NCBI GenBank assembly: GCA_012837465.1 | Contig: DURG01000212.1 | Coordinates: 1 to 6,132, forward strand | DNA: 6,132 nucleotides | Direction: 5' to 3' | Origin: Propionibacterium sp. | Lineage (GTDB): Bacteria > Actinomycetota > Actinomycetes > Propionibacteriales > Propionibacteriaceae | Part shown: positions 1 through 4,504 of the stretch, one piece after another | Numbering within the stretch: position 1 is the first letter of the stretch | Layout of the letters: every line of letters starts with the position of its first letter | Position numbers and translations under genes: made by a program | The notes under the pieces: generated by a model | What the model saw: only the letters and a program-made list of their open reading frames with translations | Database searches by the model: none | Told to the model about the DNA's origin: nothing

Positions 1-641
1 CACGGGATCCAATCGGCGGATCCTTCCCGCCACATCGGCAGCAGGCCGGAGCCGAGCCAGCCCAGCACCATGGCCGCTGCGCCGACGGCGGCAGCCAGCG
101 CCTTGCGCCCCGTCACGGCCCCGATGGCGAACGCCAGGGCGGCGTGGAACAGTGCGTTGGCGCCGAGATGCGTCATCAGCGCGCCGAGGTGGGCGTCGCC
201 GATGTCGATGCCCAGAGCTTCAGGCGCCAGGATGGCCACCGCCCAGAGCAGGACTGTCGCGGCCACGATGAGCGCGACCATCGCGGCGGCCTTACTCAGC
301 GCATAGCGGGGGCGCGAGAGGGGCGCTGCGAGCGTGAGGTGCAGCGTGCGGTTGCCCTCCTCACCGGCAATGGCGGGGGCCCCGATGGCGACACCCACCC
401 CCACCAGCACCATTGCGCCGATCGCGGCCAACATCTCGTTGTAGGCAAGGACGGAGGCGTCGGCATCAGTCGGGATGCCCATGAGTTGCCGCACGGCTTC
501 GGGGAGGGCGTCGTAGATGCTGAGGTCGATGTCCTGGTAGACGACCAGCCCGAGCACGAGCATGGCGCCCACTGCCGCGACAGCGATCGTGAGGCCGCGC
601 CAGCCGTCGCGCAGCCCGCGGCGCAGGACGGCGACGCTCAC
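1..641 (-). CDS. ABC-2 type transporter permease, 3' end outside window
   Basis: Integral membrane subunit of an ABC exporter, partner of the ATPase encoded just upstream. Reading the minus strand from GTG at 641-639 gives 213 open codons up to the window edge, so the C-terminal part is missing. The GTG overlaps the ATPase stop as GTGA. An AAGGA sequence on the minus strand (652-648) lies 6 nt before it, a sound ribosome binding site. Seen in the translation: a basic N-terminus, a hydrophobic helix at about residues 17-35, an acidic outer segment (36-66), a second helix (about 70-92), and then EEGNRTLHLTLAAPLSR (94-110), which matches the cytoplasmic coupling segment usual in ABC-2 permeases. 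Further helices follow at about 118-140, 160-178 and 181-202. Substrate cannot be read from the sequence. The TetR neighbour suggests a drug or toxic lipophile, which is inference. Confidence 0.88.
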   Translation of the reverse strand, partial: MSVAVLRRGLRDGWRGLTIAVAAVGAMLVLGLVVYQDIDLSIYDALPEAVRQLMGIPTDADASVLAYNEMLAAIGAMVLVGVGVAIGAPAIAGEEGNRTLHLTLAAPLSRPRYALSKAAAMVALIVAATVLLWAVAILAPEALGIDIGDAHLGALMTHLGANALFHAALAFAIGAVTGRKALAAAVGAAAMVLGWLGSGLLPMWREGSADWIP

Positions 642-1522
642 GACTGGTCCTTGTAATAGGTGAGGAAGATGTCCTCGAGGTCGGCTTCCTGGGTGTGGAT
701 GTCGCGCAACCGCACCTTCGCGGTGACCGCGGCGAGGAGGTCTTCCATCTCGCCGTCGAAGTCGAGGACGACGCGGCCCGGATGGAGGTCGACGTCGCGG
801 ACGCCCTCGAGGCCGTCCAGGTCGGCGCGATCGAGGGTGCCGTCGACGTCGATCACGATGCGGCGCATCTTCTTGCGGCGGAGCCCGGCAACGGTCTCCA
901 CGGCGATGAGGTGACCCTTGCGGATGATGCCCACCCGGTCGGCGACGCGCTCCACCTCCGACAGCGTGTGGCTGGAGAGGAAGACGGTGCGGCCATCGTC
1001 GGCCGCCTCGCGCATCATGGCCCAGAACTCGTGCTGGACCAGCGGATCGAGGCCGGAGTTGGGCTCGTCGAGGATGAGGAGGTCGGGCTTCACCATGAAG
1101 GCGGCGATGAGGCCGACCTTCTGACGGTTTCCGCTGGAGAGCTCGCCGACCCGCTTGTCGAGGACGGCGTCGAGGCGCTGGGCAAGCTGATCGACGAAAC
1201 CCCAGTCGACGCCGCCGTGGAGGTTGGCGAAGAACTTCAGGGTGTCGCGGCCGGTCATGGCTGGCCAGAGCGCCAGGTCCGCCGGCAGGTAGCCGAGCCG
1301 ACGGCGGTGCTCCACCTCGCGCGGCGCGGCGCCGAGAACCGTTGCGCTGCCGGAGGTGGGGTTGAGCTCGCCCATCAGGACCCGGATGGTGGTGGATTTG
1401 CCGGCTCCGTTGGGGCCGAGGAAGCCGAACACCTCACCCGGGTTCACCTCGAGGTCGAGATCGACGAGGGCCGGGAACGAGCCGTAGTGCTTGGTGAGGC
1501 CACGGGCCTGGATGGGGATCAT
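638..1522 (-). CDS. ABC transporter ATP-binding protein (exporter type)
   Basis: Cytoplasmic ATPase, 294 residues, that powers the adjacent ABC-2 permease. Seen in order: an aromatic A-loop (Tyr13), Walker A GPNGAGKST (37-44 core, starting at Gly36), signature LSSGNRQKVG (128-137), Walker B LLILDEP (148-154), D-loop SGLD (156-159) and H-loop SSH (183-185). A C-terminal extension of about 90 residues is typical of DrrA/BcrA-like exporters. The signature is LSSGN rather than LSGGQ. The Q-loop region reads YLPADLALWP (78-87), with no Gln at the usual place; as I recall, both variants occur in this subfamily. The ATG overlaps the tetR stop (ATGA) and is preceded by GAGGAGG 4 nt upstream, so it is translationally coupled. 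The stop overlaps the permease start. The family assignment is firm; the exported substrate is unknown. Resemblance to antibiotic-resistance ATPases is a family-level impression only. Confidence 0.96.
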   Translation of the reverse strand: MIPIQARGLTKHYGSFPALVDLDLEVNPGEVFGFLGPNGAGKSTTIRVLMGELNPTSGSATVLGAAPREVEHRRRLGYLPADLALWPAMTGRDTLKFFANLHGGVDWGFVDQLAQRLDAVLDKRVGELSSGNRQKVGLIAAFMVKPDLLILDEPNSGLDPLVQHEFWAMMREAADDGRTVFLSSHTLSEVERVADRVGIIRKGHLIAVETVAGLRRKKMRRIVIDVDGTLDRADLDGLEGVRDVDLHPGRVVLDFDGEMEDLLAAVTAKVRLRDIHTQEADLEDIFLTYYKDQS

Positions 1523-2160
1523 GCGTCCTCCTCGGACAGTTGGGTGATCGCGGAGACGTACTGTGCCCGGACGGCGGGTTCGAGCAGACCGGAGAAGACC
1601 TCCATCTGCACCATCAGGTAGCGGGCGAACCCGGGCTCGTCAGCCAGCTCAGTGCTGCGGATGTCGACGTCGAAGTGGCGGCCGAGATGTTTGTGGAGGG
1701 CGAGCGACCCGAGCGCGTAGATGGTCAGCATCGCCGCGCGCGCGTGCTCATCCGCGCTGGGCACGGTGAGGCCGGCCTCGACGCTGGAGGCGAGGTAGCC
1801 CTCGGCATCGGCGATCATGACGTCGACCAGGTCGTTGATGCCTTCGGCGTCGTCACCGAGCCGCATCGCGAGGTAGCCCATGATGTGATCTGATCCCGTC
1901 GCCCGCACCATCCCCAGCGCGTCGAAGGCGGAACCAGCGGCGATCGCCTCCTCCTTGCGGGCACGGACCAGCTCGGCGACGTGGCGGTCGCAGGCGTGGA
2001 GCAACTCCCCCATGGAGCCGAAGTGGTGCCGAATCAGGCCCAGCGAGACGCCTGCCCGTTCGGCCACGGCACGGGCGGTGGCCGCCTTGGTGCCGGACTC
2101 GGCCACCAGTTGGATGCACGCGTCGCGCAGCTTGGCGGACGTGGTCCTGTCATCAGTCAC
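1519..2160 (-). CDS. TetR/AcrR family transcriptional regulator
   Basis: DNA-binding repressor of 213 residues, the normal TetR size, and first gene of the tetR-ATPase-permease operon. The N-terminal domain shows the classic helix-turn-helix at residues 28-47 (TARAVAERAGVSLGLIRHHF), followed by GSMGELL. The remaining residues (about 60-205) are helical and variable, as expected of a ligand-binding and dimerisation domain. The start is GTG at 2160-2158. No good Shine-Dalgarno lies at proper distance (GGAAG is 15 nt away), but a TANNNT -10 (TACGCT) ends 6 nt before the GTG, so a leaderless mRNA is likely. A perfect inverted repeat begins 2 nt upstream of the start codon, implying autorepression. 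It ends in an ATGA overlap with the ATPase. It probably senses a compound exported by the downstream transporter; this is inference from gene order. Confidence 0.95.
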   Translation of the reverse strand: MTDDRTTSAKLRDACIQLVAESGTKAATARAVAERAGVSLGLIRHHFGSMGELLHACDRHVAELVRARKEEAIAAGSAFDALGMVRATGSDHIMGYLAMRLGDDAEGINDLVDVMIADAEGYLASSVEAGLTVPSADEHARAAMLTIYALGSLALHKHLGRHFDVDIRSTELADEPGFARYLMVQMEVFSGLLEPAVRAQYVSAITQLSEEDA

Positions 2161-2162
2161 GA

Positions 2163-2196
2163 TACAAGCGTATAGCTTCCTGTACGCTTGTACAAG
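2163..2196. promoter_or_regulatory. Candidate TetR operator: 10-bp inverted repeat plus overlapping palindrome
   Basis: TACAAGCGTA (2163-2172) and TACGCTTGTA (2183-2192) are perfect 10-bp inverted repeats with a 10-bp spacer. The right arm also overlaps the perfect palindrome CTTGTACAAG (2187-2196). The element TACAAG therefore occurs three times: forward at 2163, reverse at 2192-2187 and forward at 2191. The site lies between divergent tetR and glbO. It covers the likely tetR -35 and -10 elements. TetR-family dimers bind such inverted repeats and usually autoregulate. That this particular TetR binds here is inferred from position. Confidence 0.8.
2167..2195 (-). promoter_or_regulatory. Predicted tetR operon promoter, probably leaderless
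   Basis: On the minus strand TTGTAC (2195-2190) could serve as -35. After a 17-nt spacer, TACGCT (2172-2167) fits the TANNNT -10 pattern. Transcription starting 7 nt beyond would begin at about 2160, the first base of the GTG start codon. Both hexamers lie inside the candidate operator. An alternative -10, TATACG (2174-2169), gives a 15-nt spacer and lacks the final T. Confidence 0.45.
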
Positions 2197-2213
2197 AACG
2201 TCACTGACACAAT
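2188..2213 (+). promoter_or_regulatory. glbO: Weak predicted glbO promoter
   Basis: CACAAT (2208-2213) matches four of six bases of the -10 consensus and lies 6 nt before the GTG at 2220. The only -35-like hexamer nearby is TTGTAC (2188-2193), inside the palindrome, but the spacing of 14 nt is short. If real, the transcript would be leaderless, which fits the lack of a Shine-Dalgarno before glbO. A promoter further upstream, inside the 5' part of tetR, is equally possible. Confidence 0.25.
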
Positions 2214-2216
2214 GGC

Positions 2217-2600
2217 GTGGTGACTGACAAGACCTTCTACGAGCGGGTGGGCGGGCACGAGACGTTCCGCCAACTCGTGCACGAGTTCTACAAGGGGGTC
2301 GCCACCGATCCCCCGCTCCGGGACATGTATCCGGAAGCGGACCTCGGCCCGGCCGAGGACCGCCTCCGGCTGTTCCTCGAGCAGTACTGGGGTGGGCCCA
2401 AGACCTATCAGGAGCAGCGCGGGCACCCGCGGCTACGGATGCGACACCTCGAGTTCACGGTCACGCCCGCGCAGCGCGACCGGTGGGTGCACCACATGAT
2501 GAACGCCGTCGACACGCTCACTCTGGAGGCAGCCGACGACGCGGCCCTGCGCGACTACCTGGTCCGCGCCGCAGCCTTCATGATCAATGCCCCTGACTGA
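2217..2600 (+). CDS. glbO: Group II truncated hemoglobin (trHbO)
   Basis: Small heme protein of 127 residues with the 2-on-2 globin fold, cytosolic or peripherally membrane-associated. Members bind O2 tightly and have been linked to O2 handling and to peroxide or reactive nitrogen chemistry. Numbering from the GTG at 2217, Tyr25 (B10, FYKGV), Tyr38 (CD1, MYPE), the FLEQYWGGP block (53-61), proximal His77 (F8, RMRH) and Trp90 (G8, DRW) are all present. These are the diagnostic group II residues, and the overall match to mycobacterial GlbO as recalled is strong. Two in-frame GTG codons (2217, 2220) can start it. The second gives a length before FYERVGG closer to mycobacterial GlbO. Neither has a clear ribosome binding site. 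It is divergent from tetR and shares a 56-59 bp control region with it, so it may be co-controlled by that repressor (inference). Confidence 0.95.
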   Translation: MVTDKTFYERVGGHETFRQLVHEFYKGVATDPPLRDMYPEADLGPAEDRLRLFLEQYWGGPKTYQEQRGHPRLRMRHLEFTVTPAQRDRWVHHMMNAVDTLTLEAADDAALRDYLVRAAAFMINAPD

Positions 2601-2645
2601 TCTGGCAGAACTCGAAGAAGATCCGCGCCTCGCCGCTGGAAGCTC

Positions 2646-2915
2646 CTAGTTCTCCTCGATGAAGGTGATCTGAAGACCCGAGTCGGCATCATTGGTCCAA
2701 CGTGCCGTGAGGCCGTCGCCCCACTGGCCCTCCTGCTGCCCGTCAGACGCCTGGGTGCTGTCAATGTCGTCGAGAATGTGCTCCGGCGCGTCTGTGCCAT
2801 TCAGGATGCACGACACCCCACCCAGCGATCCTGAATCGCCAGTGTCGAGAGTCATGCTGGTGCCTGCGTCGCTGAGGTGTTCCTCCAGGCTGCACGAGTG
2901 TGCTGCGAAGGCCAG
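2646..2915 (-). pseudogene. 5'-truncated remnant of a small exported-protein gene
   Basis: The minus-strand frame ending at TAG (2648-2646) is open up to a TGA at 3056-3054. It looks protein-like from about 2915: LAFAAHSCSLEEHLSD, then a conserved-looking tail with VSCILN, two Cys about 35 residues apart and DSTQASDGQQEGQWGDG. From memory, this resembles the C-terminal half of short hypothetical, often lipoprotein, proteins of actinobacteria (Cys pair, 'DSTxALDGxQ', 'W' motif). No ATG, GTG or TTG lies in frame upstream of ATG 2855, and that ATG falls inside the homologous-looking part with no good ribosome binding site. None of the three minus frames between 2856 and 3079 shows a signal peptide or lipobox. 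I therefore read it as a gene that lost its 5' end. A caller might report a 69-residue protein from 2855 instead. Confidence 0.5.
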
Positions 2916-3079
2916 TTGTGTCGGAACCCGCCCCTCCCCTGTGGCGTCGAGGGCGCCGTGGGCGCCTGGCCCTTGCCAGTGACAGCTCAGGCAGCGCGCA
3001 CGACAACGTGACAGACCGGCTGCGGGCCTCCTTCGTCGTCGCTGGCTCGTACCTCACCGGCGCCGCTCAGGGACCACCT
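2916..3079. other. Non-coding stretch downstream of chorismate mutase
   Basis: No convincing gene is seen on either strand. The minus-strand frames here are rich in Arg, Pro and Gly with no domain-like pattern, as expected from random translation of GC-rich DNA. A six-bp hairpin, GGCGCC-GTG-GGCGCC (2952-2966), lies about 115 bp past the chorismate mutase stop but has no T-run, so it is at best a weak terminator for the guaB operon. Confidence 0.5.
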
Positions 3080-3388
3080 TCAGTCGTTCTCCTCAGCCGC
3101 GATCTGCTCGTGGTGGCGGACGACCTCGCGGACGATGAACGTGAGAAACTTCTCCGCCAACTCCGGGTCAAGATCGGCCTCCGTCGCGAGGGCTCGCAGA
3201 CGGGAGATCTGCTCTGCTTCCCGGTTCGGATCTGCGGGCGGCAGCCCGGCGCGGGCCTTGAGCCGGCCGACGCGCTGGGTCACCTTGAACCGCTCCGCGA
3301 GGAGGTGCACCAGCATCGAATCCATGTTGTCGATGCTGCCGCGCATCTGCCGCAGTTCGGCCAGCGCCTCTTCGTGGGAGATCACCAT
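3080..3388 (-). CDS. Chorismate mutase, AroQ type, monofunctional
   Basis: Cytosolic enzyme converting chorismate to prephenate, the branch to phenylalanine and tyrosine. It has 102 residues, which is one all-helical AroQ domain with no fused prephenate dehydratase or dehydrogenase and no signal peptide, so it is the intracellular form. Aligned by eye to the E. coli P-protein mutase domain, the expected active-site residues are Arg16 (MRGSID), Arg33 (LLAERF), Lys44 (GRLKAR), Asp53, Arg56 and Glu57 (DPNRE). The last helix reads FIVREVVRHHEQ (83-94), so the residue equivalent to E. coli Gln88 is uncertain; His or Gln could serve. The ATG at 3388 lies 1 nt after the guaB3 stop (TGACATG), and no strong ribosome binding site is visible, which implies translational coupling. 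It is the last gene of the guaB-guaB3 operon. Such small mutases elsewhere can depend on a DAHP synthase partner for activity; whether this one does is unknown. Confidence 0.93.
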   Translation of the reverse strand: MVISHEEALAELRQMRGSIDNMDSMLVHLLAERFKVTQRVGRLKARAGLPPADPNREAEQISRLRALATEADLDPELAEKFLTFIVREVVRHHEQIAAEEND

Positions 3389-3389
3389 G

Positions 3390-4490
3390 TCAGAGCAGGA
3401 TCAGTTCGATGCGCTGGAAGCTCTTGAGATCGGTGTAACCCGTCAGCGCCATCGACTTGCGCAGGCCACCAGCCAGGTTCATGGTGCCGTCCGGCACGCG
3501 CGACGGGCCGACGACGACCTCTTCCAGGGTGCCCACCTGCTCGAAGAACGAGCGCTCACCGCGCGGCAGTGCAGCGTGCCAGGCCTCGGAGCCCCAGTGC
3601 CAACCGCGGCCGGGGGCCTCGGTGGAGCGCGCCAGCGGAGAACCGACCATGACGGCATCCGCGCCGCAGGCAACGGCCTTCGCGATGTCGCCGGAGCGCC
3701 CGACGGCGCCGTCGGCGATGAGGTGCACGTAGCGGCCACCCGATTCCTCGAGGTAGTCGCGGCGCGCTTCGGCCACGTCCATCACGGCCGAGGCCATGGG
3801 CACCTGGATGCCGAGCACCGACGCGGTGGTGTGGGTGGCGCCGCCGCCGAAGCCGACGAGCACGCCGGCCGCACCGGAGCGCATCAGGTGGAGGGCGGCC
3901 CGGTAGGTGGCCACCCCGCCGACGAGCACCGGGGTGTCGAAGCGGTAGATGAAGTCCTTGAGGTTCAGGGTGTCCTCTCCGCCGACGTGCTCGGCGGAGA
4001 CGGTGGTGCCGCGGATCACGAAGAAGTCCATGCCTGCCTTCTCCAGCACAGGTGCGAACTCCTGCGTCCGCGCCGGCGGGAGGGAGCCGGCGACGGGGAC
4101 CCCGGCGTCGCGGAGTTGGGCCAGGCGGTCGCGGATGAGCTCGCCCTTGACCGGCTCCGCGTAGACCTCCTGCAGCCGCTTGGTGGCGGTGATCTGGTCC
4201 GACTCCTGCGTGATGAGGTCGTACTGGGCCTGCGGATCCTCGTAGCGGGTCCAGAGGCCGTCGAGGTTCAGGACGCCCAGGCCGCCGAGCTCGCCCATGC
4301 GGATGGCGGCGTCGGGCGACATGACCGAATCCATCGGCGCGGCCACGATCGGGATGTCGAAGCTGACGGCGTCGATCTTCCACGTGAGGTCGACCTCCTC
4401 CTCGCTGCGGGTGCGGCGGGTGGGGGCGATGGCCACGTCGTCGAAGCTGTAGGCCCGGGAGGCACGCTTGGAGCGCTCGATCTCGTACAT
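3390..4490 (-). CDS. guaB3: GuaB3 family IMP dehydrogenase-related protein
   Basis: A 366-residue TIM-barrel protein of the IMPDH/GMP reductase family, cytosolic. Seen: N-terminal YSFDDVAIAPTRRTRS (14-29, the counterpart of 'LTYDDVLLLP'), APMDSVMSP (51-59), GGLGVLN (69-75), VLVGGV (188-193), the phosphate-binding ADGAVGRSGDIAKA (259-272) with GADAVMVGSPLA (276-287), and a C-terminal GGLRKSMALTGY segment. Only about 60 residues separate GGLGVLN from the next barrel strand, and there are no CBS repeats. The catalytic loop reads VGFGGGATHTT (212-222), where true IMPDH has VGVGPGSICTT. The nucleophilic Cys is therefore His220. Known: cyanobacterial GuaB3 is an IMP dehydrogenase, but the actinobacterial type has no established function. 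It sits 14 bp after guaB with a good AGAGGA ribosome binding site and ends 1 bp before chorismate mutase. Canonical IMPDH chemistry is unlikely without the Cys. Confidence 0.95.
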   Translation of the reverse strand: MYEIERSKRASRAYSFDDVAIAPTRRTRSEEEVDLTWKIDAVSFDIPIVAAPMDSVMSPDAAIRMGELGGLGVLNLDGLWTRYEDPQAQYDLITQESDQITATKRLQEVYAEPVKGELIRDRLAQLRDAGVPVAGSLPPARTQEFAPVLEKAGMDFFVIRGTTVSAEHVGGEDTLNLKDFIYRFDTPVLVGGVATYRAALHLMRSGAAGVLVGFGGGATHTTASVLGIQVPMASAVMDVAEARRDYLEESGGRYVHLIADGAVGRSGDIAKAVACGADAVMVGSPLARSTEAPGRGWHWGSEAWHAALPRGERSFFEQVGTLEEVVVGPSRVPDGTMNLAGGLRKSMALTGYTDLKSFQRIELILL

Positions 4491-4504
4491 GTTTTCCTCT
4501 GTCT
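4491..4504 (-). promoter_or_regulatory. guaB3: guaB3 ribosome binding site in guaB-guaB3 gap
   Basis: The 14-nt gap reads AGACAGAGGAAAAC before the ATG on the minus strand. AGAGGA lies about 4 nt from the ATG, which fixes the guaB3 start at 4490 and leaves no room for a separate promoter or terminator in the gap. Confidence 0.75.

Noticed and set aside
695..1621. Long plus-strand open frame of 308 codons opposite the ABC ATPase
   Set aside because: It is antisense to a gene with every ABC motif intact. Its translation is rich in Ala, Val, Gly, Glu and Asp with no domain, as expected from the complement of GC-rich codons.
2952..2966. GGCGCC-GTG-GGCGCC hairpin as terminator of the guaB operon
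   Set aside because: The stem is only 6 bp and built from a common GC palindrome. There is no T-run on the minus strand, and it lies 115 bp past the stop.
2979..3014. Direct repeat GTGACAG (2979-2985 and 3008-3014)
   Set aside because: It is seven bases, two copies only, with no associated mobile element ends or duplicated flanks.
2761..3057. Minus-strand 98-codon frame starting GTG 3057
   Set aside because: It is Arg/Pro-rich and overlaps the better-supported remnant frame out of phase. It has no signal peptide, domain or ribosome binding site.
3390..4490. guaB3 as a GMP reductase or second active IMPDH
   Set aside because: The loop Cys needed by both enzymes is replaced by His220, and the sequence pattern matches the GuaB3 branch instead.
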